From positions 5,041,001-5,105,000 of the forward strand of contig JAITYX010000034.1 in the NCBI GenBank assembly GCA_021018815.1: a stretch of DNA of 64,000 nucleotides. Reading direction: 5' to 3'. The position numbers were made by a program, and so were the translations under genes. This DNA comes from Talinum fruticosum. Lineage: Eukaryota; Streptophyta; Magnoliopsida; Caryophyllales; Talinaceae. This document shows positions 35,953 to 48,591 of this stretch, piece after piece. The notes below the pieces were generated by a model, which had not been told where the DNA came from, made no database searches, and saw only the letters and a program-made list of their open reading frames with translations. The stretch's first letter is position 1. Every line of letters begins with the position of its first letter.

Positions 35953-36013
<61 letters not shown>
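35953..36013. repeat. (AT)n microsatellite
   Basis: About 60 bases of pure AT lie inside the CACTA element, upstream of the first foldback. Confidence 0.95.
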
Positions 36014-36016
<3 letters not shown>

Positions 36017-36064
36017 TTATTTTTCTTTCAATTTTGATGCATCATACATTTATCATAAATTAGA

Positions 36065-36572
36065 CATAATTTTTTTTGAAGTTTTACATAATGCATAGGA
36101 GAATGAAATATGAATGAAATGTTGAGGTCACCTTTTAATTTGCTTTAACGACCCAAGACATAACAGGAACCAGAATTCCCTTGTTGTGTTCAACAATGAG
36201 CTCAGATTTACAAGAGAAAATATGAATTATACATGCAACGTGGGCCAATCCACGAAGAAGGGGAGAAGGGTAGAGGAGTCAAATGGAAACAAAGGTGATA
36301 AACAATAGTGAATTATTACTAGTTTCTCATTGTTTATCAGCTTTGTTTCCATTTGACTCCTCTATCCCTTCTCCCCTTCTTCATAGAACAGCCCACGCTG
36401 CATGTACACTCCTTGTTTTGTCTTGTGAACCCCGGGCTCATTGTTAAACACAACAAGGGAACTTTGGTTCCTATTATGTCTTGGGTAGTTAAAGCAAATT
36501 AAAAAGTGGCTTCAATATTTCATTCATATTTCATTATTGTCTTATACGTTATGTAAACTTTAAAAAATTATG
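36065..36572. repeat. Long foldback 1 (arms about 242 bp, loop about 22 bp)
   Basis: The left arm 36065-36306 is the imperfect reverse complement of 36329-36572. Outer ends: CATAATTTTTTTTGAAGTTT and AACTTTAAAAAATTATG. Inner ends: GATAAACAAT and ATTGTTTATC. A transcript would form a long hairpin. Confidence 0.85.
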
Positions 36573-36849
36573 ACCTGTAGTTTACGATCATATATAATAC
36601 AACAAACTTGCAACCAAAAAGAAAATCAGAAAATTAGATAATTGGATAAATTAGTCCAACCTAACATTACCTCATCAAAAGAAAAAACAAATTTGATAAT
36701 AGATTTATCTTCATGACAAATTTTTGGGGATAACCCTATATCCAAAAAGGTTAAAAATTCTTACTTTTTATAGTGTGTTTAAATTTCTCTCTTTTTAAAT
36801 GTTTATAAATAACTCTTTCTATCTATTCGTTGTGTAAGAGGATTGTTTA

Positions 36850-36853
36850 CGTG

Positions 36854-36888
<35 letters not shown>

Positions 36889-36890
36889 AT
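36850..36890. repeat. (GT)n microsatellite
   Basis: A GT-rich run lies at the start of the second foldback unit, where the first unit has (AT)n. Confidence 0.85.
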
Positions 36891-36947
36891 ATATAGTTTC
36901 ATTTTTGCTTTCAATTTTGATGTATTACACATTATCATAAACTATAT

Positions 36948-37464
36948 ATGATTTTTTTAAAATTTTACATAATACATAGCACAATTAATATGAATAAAAT
37001 GTTGAAATCATCCTTTTAATTCGTTTTAATGACCCAAAGACATAAATAGGCACGGAGTTCCCAAACCCTGGTCGTATTTAACAACGAGGCTGGGTTCATA
37101 AGGCAAGACATAAAGTTTATCTACAACGTGGATCGGTTCACAAAAAGAGAGAAGAGAGGAAAGGGGTAAAGGGTTCATCGTAGGAAAAGGCGATAAACAA
37201 TGACAAAACTATTAATATTTCCCTATTTTTTATCACCTTTTTTCTCCAATGAACCCTTTACCCCTCTTCCCCCTCTTCCCCTTTTTTTTTTGTGGACCGA
37301 CCCACGTTGTAGATAGACTCTATGTGTTGAACTCAACCTCGGGGTTTGGGAACTCCGTTTCTAGTTGTGTATTTGGGTCATTAAAGCGAATTAAAAGGAT
37401 GACCTCAACATTTTATTGGTATTCATTATTATCTTATGCAGTAAATAAACTTCAAAAAAATCAT
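36948..37464. repeat. Long foldback 2, diverged copy of foldback 1
   Basis: The arms 36948-37201 and about 37224-37464 are imperfect reverse complements. The unit, including the leader TTTCAATTTTGATG, repeats the 36015-36730 unit at about 881 bp distance. The tail (ATCACCTCATCAAAATAAAC) appears a third time near 37840. Confidence 0.8.
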
Positions 37465-38815
37465 GTACTCTAGTTTATGATCATGTATAATACAACAAAC
37501 TTGCAACCAAAAAGGAAACCGAAAATTTAGATAATTGGATAAATTAGTCCACCCCAACATCACCTCATCAAAATAAACAAATTTGATAACAAATTTATCT
37601 TCATGACTAGTTTTTGGGGATACCCCTATGTTCAAAAACATTTTCAATTATTTATATTTATCTTTAAATTTTCTCCCTTTGATCCTTAAACCATAAATAT
37701 TTTCATTTTCCTAAACCCTAAAGCATAAATTTTTCTATTTCCCAAAACGCTTAACCATAAATCTTTCTATTTCTCTAAACTCTAACCAAATTTGGATACC
37801 AATTTCAATAATTGGATAAATGAATCATTCCCAACATCACCTCATCAAAATAAACAAATTTGGATACAAATGAATCTTTGTGATAAGTTTTTGGGGATGA
37901 CTCTATATCCAAATTATCTTTCTATTTATCTAAATCCTAAACAAATATGGATACGCTCTTTCGATTTACCATCCTAACTATCATTCTATTTCCCTATATT
38001 AATTAAATCCTAAACTCCTAAACACATTTCTCAAAACCTCAACATTTTATGAATTTTCAACTTACCAAACTAAATAAATGTTACCTACATTTTGAATAAG
38101 CGATTCAACATTTCAACAATCTCAAACATTACCCACATTCTCAACATTCAAATAATTACCACAAATACATTCAACATTCAACTATACCCAAATTTTGTAA
38201 ATACCTTAAAGCGAAAAATAAGAGACGATAGAGATTCATACCGAAAGAACGACGACAACAGCGAGAATGAGTGAGAGGCTAGAGGGCGAACCACAACAAC
38301 ATCGACATATGAGAGATACAACGGCAAGAGACAAGAGCTACACCTAAAAGAGACGAGAGGAAAGAGTGAGCGAAAAGAAAGAGGCAAGAAGAGGTACAAC
38401 GGCGAGGAGAGCTTACCGGCGACAATTATTAGACCGAGTAGATCTAGATGTGAGGTAGTAGTGGATGAGAGTAACTGGAGAGGGATAAGAGTGAGATTAG
38501 AGAGCAGATTAGCTGGCGTGGCCAACAGTAGAGTAGCAATTCTCGCGTTTTTAGATCTATCTCGGAGACACATTTGATGACGAGTTCAAAAGAAGAACCG
38601 TCATAAAATATAACCTATGACTACGGTTGTTTCACAGTAACCGTAGTCAAAAGATGACGGTTTAACCTATGACGATGAATCATTTAAAGAACCGTAGTCA
38701 TAAGTGTTATAAAAGTCCGCTTATTTACAAAAATATCACCACCTCACTTTTCATAATGGTTTTTCCTTTTAACCATCATAAATCGACCATGATAAAAGTC
38801 ATATTTGTAGTAGTG

Positions 38816-40640
38816 TCATTGGCAACGGTTCTTTATAAGAACCATTGTCAAAGGTCCTACAGATTTTTCCCGTTTTTGCTCATTCTTTGAATTTTTGTGC
38901 ACTTGCAAAAAAGCTCAAACAGATGACGAACTTCAGCGATAAATTTGTTTTTTTTTTTTTTTTGGTTTCTAAATAAAATTAGGGATGCATTGTTTTTATT
39001 CAAGCAACGAAAATATGGGGCGTTGTCGACTTATATGAAATTACTTTCACTCAATGATGAAACTTAATTTTCGTTGCTATTGGTGACGAGTTTCGGAGAC
39101 AAAATTATCCTTTCGTTGCCTTTTGCTATAGAATTCTCTTTTCACGCTAAATTTGTCGCTGAATTCCCGAGAAAAATACACCGCAAATCTTTTTAATTTC
39201 GTGCTCGATACTTTTTCCTTCCTTCCTCTTTCGTTGGCGAATCCTTGCTCTTTCGGTCTCTTGTGTAAAATTGACGAGGTCTTCGGTGTAAGCGATATGA
39301 AATTATTCAGTTCACCTCCTCTCGTTCTCTCCGATAAATTAGTCATTTAGTATGTCATTTAGATTGTAAAATGACGGACATTATATAACAAATAAAGTTA
39401 GTTAAAATGATAGATATTATGAAATGAAGTGAGTACTGCATAATAATGACAAAAACATACCAAAAGGGCATTAGCCCGTTTGATATTTTTGTCTGTCACC
39501 CAATTTCTCCACCCGAGGTTCAATCACGGGCGGAGCCTTTGTTTACAATTTACTAGAACTTTCCCGAACTAAACGAATTGTTCAAACCCCAATGCAACCA
39601 AAAGTACAAGTTTGATAGTTGAAAGACCTGGTAAAGATATTACATTTTAACACACGCACCCTCATGTGAACGCGCTTTGGGCTTGAAACATGAACATTGA
39701 AAATGCTTTCCTCTATTTTGATCAATAATCAATGTGAGAGCTATAATCAATGTGAGAGCTATTGATATTTGAGCACTGAGACCTATCGCTTAGAAAGGTT
39801 TATGATATCTTATTAAAGAATCAATTTGATCAAAAGTTGTATTATAGTCTAACATGACTTAAATTTATACTTGGCCATTGAGTCCAAATAGATAACCCGA
39901 AGTGGACCCAAAATCGAAATTCACATGAATTAAATTAAACCTCGTTTGAACTCCAAACTTATTTTCCTTAGTAATACAAGTTTATTGGCCTAAAAATTAA
40001 GTGAACAAAAGTCATGCCAAACCAAAAAAACTAAGTGATCCAAAGTCAAATAAAACAAAAAATGATTTCACCTTAAATCGAAAATAAACAAAATCTCATT
40101 GACTTGAACATGACTTAACCTCGATCCATTTACGAGATTTAGAAATGATTCAATTTTTAGCCCAGTGTGCCATGTATACCTTCCCTCTTCCATATTTCCA
40201 AGTGTTTAAAATCACCTTTAATGAACCAAGTAATTAGGCTAGACTAAATAGTGAGTCCTCATAATTTTCAAGATTGTCCGTCTTTGTATTGTGGAGGACA
40301 TGGCCCTATATTTCCTAGCTTTAATTTAAAGTCTTACAACGCATCTCAATTTCTTACGAAATTGCTTACAGTTACGTAGGAAGTTGTTTATGGTTGCTTA
40401 TAACTTTTTACAACTAAACTTATAATTATCTTACATTCCCTACCAGTTGCTTATAACTTTTTATAATCTTATAGCTCCTACCGCTGAAAAACACATGGCC
40501 TCCACCAACAATAACTAAAACCAAAACGTAGACTCCGGATCATTAGCGATACAAATTTTCCAAGTATTCGCTCCTCTACTTAAAATATGACCATTATATT
40601 ACAACGAGATATTTGTGTTACAACTTACAATACAATTTTG
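38816..40640. other. Gene-free intergenic sequence
   Basis: A 45-bp palindrome (GGTTCTTTATAAGAACC core) is at 38819-38860. 38930-39330 has repeated CAACGAAAAT/TTCGTTGC motifs like CACTA subterminal repeats. An 18-bp unit ending GTGAGAGCT is duplicated in tandem near 39727-39765. Degenerate TTACAACT motifs lie at 40330-40480. No convincing ORF is seen. Confidence 0.5.
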
Positions 40641-40649
40641 CATGGAAAC

Positions 40650-40986
40650 CTGTAGATGACGGGGACTAGTAGAATACACAAAAATACAGTTTGCTCTACA
40701 GAGCATTAACTAGTACATCGGGGTCAGAATACACAAGCGTGGTTCGTCAGCTTTCAAGGAAAGTAACTCCGTCTCTGCTTGCTCATATAGGCTACAGCAT
40801 ACCTTCAAGCTTGGCCAAAAGAATACAGTCACCTGCCTACACAAGATAGTTGTCAGAAATATGCGTACTATATAGAGGGAGATGAAGTAGCCCATAATGC
40901 AAAAGAAAAAGTGTGGTAATAGTTCTCACCTGTACAATGGCCACTTTGAAGCCAAAATTCTATCCCAAGGCAGACAAGTACACTCC
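40650..40986 (-). other. 3' UTR of the REM gene, with a possible intron
   Basis: After the stop at 40987 the minus strand has GTACAG/GTGAGA (donor at 40930/40929) and CTTGTGTAG/GC (acceptor at about 40837/40836), suggesting an 88-95-base 3' UTR intron. The 3' end is not determined. Confidence 0.4.
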
Positions 40987-43900
40987 TTAGTTTCTATTGG
41001 TAATAGTAGAATCATCATCCAGAACACTGTTACTCAGAAGACGCTTCTGTGCCTTGTAGCTGGCCTCAAAGATATGCACGTGAAAAACCCTATCATCAAC
41101 AAGTTCAAAGATGCAGATATCCCCAAGTTTCACACCATTATGTAATACAAATGATGCCCATCCCTTGCAGAACTTCATTTGGAGACCATAAAGAATGGAC
41201 GCCACATTCCAGCATTCCCCTACCATATTTTGCAGAACTACCTCGGTTTTTGGTGTGCGGAGATGTGCAGCAGAAAACTTCCTAGGAACATTCTGCACAA
41301 GTGGGGAATAAGAATATCTGAATCAGAAAAGTAATAAGAGAATAAAAAATAAAATAAAATGAACAGTTGCACACTTTTACAAGGGCGAGAAAAGGCCAGT
41401 TATTGAGGCCCCCTTGACAGGACAATATATTCCAGAGGATTATGAGCTTTCCAGACATCAGCAGAGGGGATTCATCTTAAAAAGATGAAAAGAGAGGTGC
41501 ACAAGATTCAGGGCACATGAACAGGGGTTAGTACCACGAGATTCCTCACAGATATCATCTCCCTAAGAAAATTGGAGAAAGGGTGGATAGACACCATCAT
41601 GACTGCCTTCATTTTTTAAAGAAAGATGAAGGTGAAGCAAGTTGTTCCATAGACCATTTAAAAGCAGAGAAAGGAACCTCGAGATAGTCATAAACAACAG
41701 AGGACACTCATATTTAAGTATGGGAAACAAAAAAAGAAAATAGAAGATTAGGTACTGGCTATTGCAACACTACATATCACTCCCAACTCACAAGAGTCAA
41801 TATCTGTAGGTGGCGATTGAATTTGGGGTTCTGAACTTATTATGGGAATTTCAAACTGCAAAGCAAAAGTCAAATTCGATCCATTACTCAACGATAACTT
41901 TCAATGATAATCTTAACACTCACCAGAGTTTGTGATCCACCACCAACATTGGAGCTCATCATAACTTTCATGAAACTAGGAAAAGGAGAAGTAAACGAAT
42001 GGGCTGCCGTTACATCTCCAGCAATCACTCGCGTATTTTTGCTGGGTGCAGCATATAATTCCTCCCCAGATGCAATGCTCCTTTCATATGATATAGTGTC
42101 ATCAGCATTGCATGCTAGAAGGTAGTCTAGCACCAGTAAGAAAACACATTAGATTTGGATGTAAATAAAACACCCAAGAACTCATCTCCAAAAGCCCAAG
42201 TTCAAGATCATATGCCCCAGAGGATTACATATGCAACTATATTCTGATCTGATGACAGTACTCCAAATTTTAGATGTATGATCAAAGCAATCAATCTGAG
42301 CAACTCTTTCTCATAGCACAGGAATAACACGACATGAGAGCACAAATTAATTCTGTTATTGTGCAAATATTTTCAACCTCACAACATATTAGCGGAATGG
42401 TAATCATATACCTGTGCTCTTGTTGGGCACTTCAGATAATAGGAAAGGAGCAGAATCAAGCGGAAACTGCAGAGCACTAGCATCATCAAAAGTATCAATG
42501 AAGTATTCTGCCTCTTGTGTTCGAAGTATTGTCTCAGAATCCTTTCTATGCTCCACGTCATTGTTTATATTTAGGTCATCTGTGACTATTAGTTCTGAAA
42601 TTTTAGGAGAATGAACTTCGTTGCCTTCTTGTACATTTTCCACAATTTTAAGAGGCGAACCGTATGCTTCAACACCATGGGCATCATTACTAACTTTCTG
42701 AGTTTGACTTCCCAGCCCTTCCAAACCCAGCCGTAGAATGTGGACACGCATTTCCAACTTATCCACAAGTTCAAAAATGCACACATCTTCCATCTTGATA
42801 CCATTACAACGGACAAAGGCCGACCAGCCACCACAGAAACTATGCATTATGGAATGTACACCTCTTTCACTTGGAACAGAATTTAGAATCCAGCGTTCTC
42901 CATGTAGATTCCGAAGGATGACCTTTGTTCGGTAGTTTGGCAGATGTTCCTTTGAAAACTTAACAGGAACTTTCTGCAAGCAGATAATACTGACTTTTAG
43001 TACAAAGAACAACATAACGAAGGCTGGTCCCACTACAGAAGGGTTTAAGGCTTCCCAAATATATGTAGCCCTCCGCATGGAAACTATAGCAAAATTTGAT
43101 AGCAAATGTTCAAAAGAACAGCCTGTTATCGTAACAACTAATTTACTCTCGAGAATCCAGCTCAAAAGTGTAAGGCGACGCACAAGACTGACAAATTTTA
43201 GGCCTGCAAGTTCCCATTGTCATATAGTGGCATCTTATTTTGATTGAAAAGTTGGGAGATAAATTTTGCTCTTGTTCAGGATAAAAGCAAAAATCATCTC
43301 AGCAACAACAACAAAAAAATCCTCAAGTTCAATGCCTTGCATTTTATTACTTGAGTGAAAAGTTGCAAGTTTCATCCAAACAATACATAGGCCAAAGTAG
43401 AGGCAGTACAAGATATAAGGAGAACAAACACACCAAATATACTTGTAATTGTCAGCCACATGAATTAGATGATTTGATTATCACATACTGAAATTTTAAC
43501 CAAAATGTACCACGTAGATAACCTTACTTGACAACTACGTATATGCTTATACATTTCAAGATGGAATCTCGGCATACTTTTCGAGTTTCTCCCACATCTC
43601 AAAGAAATAGTTTTTGTAGTAGACAGAGTCCACAGCCAATGCTTCAGACTTTTTTTTTTTTTTCCAATTTTCCCCACTGTGGAAACATTAGGCAATCTAC
43701 TATGGACCAATAAATGGCCAAATTGGGCATCCTAGGTTTGTTCTAGTACGAGTTAGCAATTTAATTTAGACAGATTTCATTCAAGGGGCAGTGTATGGAC
43801 TAACATACACAGAGGAGGTTTATTAGGTTGGTCATTGGTGTAACTTGACTATCACCTAATAGAAACATTCAGTCAATATTTTCTAGTACATGGCCCCGCT

Positions 43901-46900
43901 GGGAAACTCCATCTGATGTAACTTCAATTTCAGATAGCATCTAATAATGAGATGTTTGACTTTTGCTTTGGTCCTCTTGTACTGCCCAAAAATAAGTTGG
44001 TTTCAAGTAGGAACGAAATCGACATGCATCTGATTTCAGCACAGTGGCAATATTTTTTTTTTGGGGGCGGGGGTTATGGGGTGGCCTTCTGCTGCAAATT
44101 TTCTACTTATATAGTCCATAATTTCACCAATAGCTTACTTTACCAGAAATCAAGAACTTTGAAAAAAAGTATAAAAAAGCAGTAAAATACTAAACAAGTT
44201 TGCCTCAAATAAATTAGGAAAAAGGACAAGACAACTGCTTACCAGCGAACCTTTGGCAATATTGGAATACTTCATAACCCTGACAAAATATGGAAAACCA
44301 GAGGTGAAATAATGAGCTGCCCTTTCCTCTACAAATTCTGTAATGCTGTTCCTTTTCTTGTTCTCCTTCTCTGATCCAGATAAATTAGTTAGAATATAAT
44401 TGCTAAAACAAAGATTTTTAACATCCATAGCCCTCGAGGTATATATGTTAATCATTTTTCTACCGATGAACTATGGAAAATGATTTTTGACCCCCTTACA
44501 TTATCATGATATTACAAGTATGAAATAGTTGATCGGAGCATTAAAAAGACAAAAATGCCCTCTTATTACTTTACCACGCTCACATTCACCCTCACCATTT
44601 TTTTATTTTTGGTTCATTGAGTTTAAGGGGAAAACAAAAAAGCAATGGAGTCAGCTCTCATGGGTCCTCTCTCTCTTTGTCGTCTTCTTCTCTGCATTAA
44701 CACTTGAAGCTCTTCCCTCGGTATTAACGAATCGAAGCATGTCCTCATCCTCTATCTTCGTCCGTGTCTTCTTCTCTTTAGTTGTCAAGTTGCATGGACA
44801 ATGATTGTCGAGTTTGCAAGCTAGAATTAGCTAAAAGGGTTTATTTGGGTGAAGCATCAAATTAATCTACTTACGAAGCCTGTTGCAAAACATAATTGTG
44901 GGGCAACTTCAACATTCGAATATGTTTAAGGAGGGAGAGAGAGAGAGAGAGGGCTTTAGGTTAAATAAAGAAAGAAAATATTTCCACTAATTTATTTGGG
45001 CATTTTTATCATTTAATGCTACCAACCATGAACACATCAACATAAATATTGGAAAGGGACTTGTAAATTATTAACAACATTAGTCGAGAGGGTTCAAAAT
45101 TATTTTTCATAGTTCATGGGTAGTAAAATGATTAACACATACCTCGACGGGTACAGATGTTAAAAATCCGTTAAAATAAAGTTAAAACAAGAGGACGTCT
45201 TATTCATGGTTCCGGAAAAACAAAGGATAGTGCTGCCATGTATCAAAATGGGGTTGAGAGGAAAACTTAACAAGCCTCTATGAACACAAAAACTACATCA
45301 AAATATGGAATACTGCTTATGCAGAACATAAGGAGATCTATATGTATCGAATCTTACTCCTAAGTAGAAAGGCAATTTCCAAAGTACTAAGGGAAAAAGA
45401 TTTGGAAAGAATTTCAAAAGAGCTAAAAGTCATGATGAGTCAAGGATTCATTCACCACTAAATCATTTATTTAATTCATTGATCACTAAAATCAGTCAAT
45501 CATCACTAAAGAGGCATCCTAGTGCATGAGACTCCTATCAAAGTGGTTCTACCAGGAGAATCAGAATTGCAAGAAGTTGCTTCTGTGACTCAAAACTATG
45601 AACTTTACATCACTATAGTACAATCACTGCTCTGAGGAGTACCCCTGGAGTAATTTGTTGATCATGAAATGGGGAATTAACTACACATAAATCAAGAGAT
45701 ATCAGTGTCCAGGAAGAGGCCCACTTCACTGCTGTCTGAGAACAGAATGGTAAATCTACAGCAGCGAACCAATACACATTATATGAGGATCCACACATAA
45801 GTCAGCAAGGTACTGACTGTATGCAATGATACAGTTAATCTTTGTCCACAGAATCAAAAAGAACACAGTGAATATACTTACTTTCCTTCTTCGAGCCTTT
45901 CTTCTCAACCTTGTTTGAGCAAGCTTTCAATTTTGAAGCATGTTTCTGTCTATGAGACATAATTATGGCAAGCATTTCTTGACTATTTGAAAAGGCAGGG
46001 AGACCAAGCACAATGGGCCTCTCAGATGTATGAGTAAAAGCCATTGTCCTGTAATCATGTTCGTCCATTATGAAGTCCTTGGCTTCCTGGTCTTTGTTGA
46101 AGTACAATTCTAGCTCTTGATCACTGTCTCCACTAGGGGAATCTAGATGAAGTGGTATCAATGGCCCCCTAAGTTTCTTTTCAACAAGTATATCAGAAAT
46201 GGAAGCTTCCCTTCCCCTCTCTCGTTTTCTTCTCATACATCCATTGAGGTCAGATGGTTCTTGACTGCATTTCGCTTGAAAAGCTGCTTCTTTCTCACAC
46301 GAGCTTTGATCAAAAATTTGCACTGTGAAATGCAAATTCCCATCATATCTGAAGACAAGAGAGTCACCACATTCTATATAATGATCTTTTACAAATATAG
46401 GCCATCCATCATTGAAAAACAAATGACCATTGTGCTCAATCAGGTTCACATGCCATGAGTTATCACTGGGCCCTGTCAATGAGATAGATCCAGATGTTAT
46501 GTCGGCCAAGTGCTTAACAAATCCAGTTGGGACCTTCTGCAATTAAAATAGAGAAATAAGTTTGATGAAAACAAAGAATAAAACACCTCTAACCTCATGA
46601 AACAGCATAAGAAAACACAATCTACGCGCATTTTCCACTTAAACAAGAGTAGAATGAAGTGCAGGCAACTGTGCATCAATAAGCAATTTAAGATTATTGA
46701 CAGGAATAGTGGCATCGAAATGGAAAACCTCTCTTCAACAAGCTGGCATGTTGAATTTGTAATCAAACTCCTAAAATATCCTTTTTCTTAAAAAATGTCT
46801 CGAGCCTATCTTCACGAAATAAACAAATGTTAGGGGAAAGTAGAAACTAATCTATTACGCCTAACAAAAGCGTAGTCTTAGATTTCTGGTGGGAAACCAA

Positions 46901-48591
46901 TATACCACGATAGAGTATTAATCATAAGCCTCCAATTAGTCCTCTTCATCAGGTAGATCAACAAGGTCATTGAACAGTTGACACTAATTGGATTCAGTCT
47001 GAAATTGTCTGCGCCCAATTCTCTGATGGTTGTTATGTAAATTGGGATTATTCTAGGCAAAAAACTTTGCTGAAGCCGAAGTACATTGTTCATTTGATCA
47101 GCTTGACCAGTAAAAGCACCCTTCAATCAATATTAGGTTAATTCATCCACGCTTTGAAGGCTCATCATCAAAGGAAAATGTGTTTATCATCTCCCTACAC
47201 ATTAGATGAGGCTCAGCATTAGGTGTAGAAACATCAAACACGACTTTGTGCTTTCTTTTTCCAACATCCTGGTGATCTAGAGCCATTTCACATGCTTTTC
47301 TGAGAATAGGGTCTAGCAAATATTCCCCTAGTCCTTCAGTACCAAGGATGCCAATCACCATCATTTCAGAGGCAATCTGCTAAAAAGAGTTCTCATCTTA
47401 AACTAAACAACCATTCGATAAACCTTATCCACAGCTTTCCTATTCAGATTGTACATTATTTAAAAAACACACACTTCATGATGTCTTTCATATGGAAGCA
47501 ACTCACATTCTTTTGGTATGCCTTTTTACAATTTGAAATTTGCCTTCCACAATGCATTTTCAAGTTCACATGTACCACCATCCTTAGCCATAGGTGCTTA
47601 AAGAGTTGTTTTCTTCAACATAACTAATGTCCTATCCCTGCACCCCAGTTCATATTTCTTTCTGTTCAACTAAAGACGATGATATAAACATTTCTGTGCT
47701 TGGCTATAGAATTTAAAAGATTCGGTAACAAGAGGATGAACTATCCTACAATTTGCTCTTCTTACTATCTTAAACCATGGTGACAAAAGAAGAAATATCA
47801 AAAAGCCCTTAAGCAACTTAACACTAGTTTTATGTTTTTGCCAAAATTTATCTAGTAAACAATGTCAAGAAGCATACAACTAAAAGATAAAGCGTACAAA
47901 TGCCCTTTCAGAGAAAAGTGCAAATGGTTAGATAAAGCCTCAAACCACGCTAGATTGAACAGGTTGGAATGCAAGAAGAGCCTTGGTTGAGCCCATCATT
48001 GTCGCCAAACCGGAAGAGATTGAGCAGCCTATTAAAGATACTCTTGCTATGTCAAATAACCAAGAAGAGCAACACAAGGTACAATTAGAGCTCAATGTCC
48101 CCACTTATGACAGTAGACGACGTGGAAGAAGTAATTCCAGTTGAAAAGGAGCCCATGAAGTTTGAAGCACGAGTTGACTACAAGCTTCTTTAGGACTACC
48201 AATATGAACAAAATACTGCATGCACAGAGTTGGTAAAAGAATTCATCACACCAGAAATACATCAACCATATCATCAATCCAATTCCCCTCACAAGGCCAC
48301 CACATAAGGCACAATCTGAATAACAAATGAGCCATTGCTAAAGCATATTTCAACCAAATGGTAGAAATTAAAAGACTCGCAATCTAAGCTACTTAACTTG
48401 TTCAAAATATCCAAAAACAATATCAGAACTTCCATCGATGTCAAGTACAAACAACAAACTGAACCCAAAAATGCCCAAATAAAAAAAAAGGAGCGAGAGA
48501 GAAATTGCAAACTGTGGTGTAATACCAGCCTGTCCGAGCACAAAGCGGGAAGGTAAACCTCCAAGAAGTGAGGTTTTCTGGCATTCACCAT
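40987..48591 (-). CDS. B3 domain (REM-type) DNA-binding protein with three B3 domains, six coding exons
   Basis: My exon model on the minus strand is 48591-48526, 46536-45882, 44370-44243, 42973-42412, 42126-41924 and 41292-40987. All junctions are GT-AG, the phases agree (0,1,0,1,0), and the total is 1920 bases (639 residues). It starts MVNARKPHFLEVYLPA. B3 domain 1 is about residues 6-108 (KVPTGFVKHL, then NDGWPIFVKDHYIECGDSLV and FRYDGNLHFTVQIFD). Domain 2 is about 262-365 (FPYFVRVMKYSN, KVPVKFSKEHL, CGGWSAFVRCNG). Domain 3 is about 515-620 (FPSFMKVMMSSN, NVPRKFSAAHL, CKGWASFVLHNG). B3 domains bind DNA in the nucleus, and REM members are plant-specific regulators; the target is unknown. 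The basic RRKRERGRE-like run after domain 1 may be a nuclear signal. Each domain is split by a phase-0 intron just before its VP motif. The exon 5 start could instead be 42114. Confidence 0.85.
44408..45178. mobile_element. MITE-like inverted-repeat element in an intron of the REM gene
   Basis: Long imperfect terminal inverted repeats (about 90 bp) include TTTTTAACATC, CTCGAGGTA, GTTAATCATTTT and ATGAACTATG near 44414-44480, with their reverse complements near 45100-45175. It sits between exons 2 and 3, with its inner edge only about 40 bases from the exon 3 acceptor (44371). A (GA)n run lies at 44934-44953. No transposase is seen. Confidence 0.65.
46870..47380 (-). other. Unidentified coding-like fragment in intron 1 of the REM gene
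   Basis: Minus frames read MMVIGILGTEGLGEYLLDPI and KRKHKVVFDVSTPNAEPHL (47364-47143), then after a stop GQADQMNNVLRLQQSFLPRI and IRELGADNFRLNPISVNCSM (47126-46878). The composition looks like a real protein and the two parts are adjacent, but I do not recognise the family. No B3 motif is present and no clear splice sites link it to the gene. It may be a retropseudogene or transposon relic. Confidence 0.35.
47960..48240 (+). other. Possible transposon-derived coding relic in intron 1, antisense to the REM gene
   Basis: The plus strand reads EPIIVAKPEEIEQPIKDTLA and later EKEPMKFEARVDYKLL with stops between. It is charged and resembles retroelement linker sequence, but no domain can be named. 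Confidence 0.2.

Larger units (their letters stand above)
34790..38815. mobile_element. CACTA (En/Spm-type) non-autonomous transposon, 4.0 kb
   Basis: It starts CACTACTACAAGAACC and ends TTTGTAGTAGTG, with terminal repeats that extend imperfectly for about 29 bp (both have ACTTTTA and ATGG further in). TCA precedes it (34787-34789) and follows it (38816-38818), the 3-bp duplication expected for CACTA elements. Subterminal repeats of the type CTATGACTACGGTT occur near the right end (38610-38700) and AACTATGGTT near the left. No transposase ORF is visible. A 131-codon minus ORF at 38573-38178 is low complexity and not convincing. Confidence 0.8.

Noticed and set aside
36065..36572. MIRNA gene
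   Set aside because: The arms are far too long and near-complementary over their whole length; it is better described as a foldback repeat.
37700..37760. Telomere-type repeat (CTAAACCCTAAA)
   Set aside because: Only about one and a half units within AT-rich sequence; not an array.
38178..38573. 131-codon minus-strand ORF in the CACTA element
   Set aside because: It is leucine/serine-rich low-complexity sequence opposite a GA-rich tract, with no motif; probably chance.
39480..39600. Possible tRNA-derived SINE (GGTTCAATCAC resembles a B box)
   Set aside because: No A box at the right distance, no A-tail and no target duplication seen.
44529..44804. 91-codon plus-strand ORF in the intronic MITE
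   Set aside because: Hydrophobic chance ORF with no family match, lying in a noncoding inverted-repeat element.
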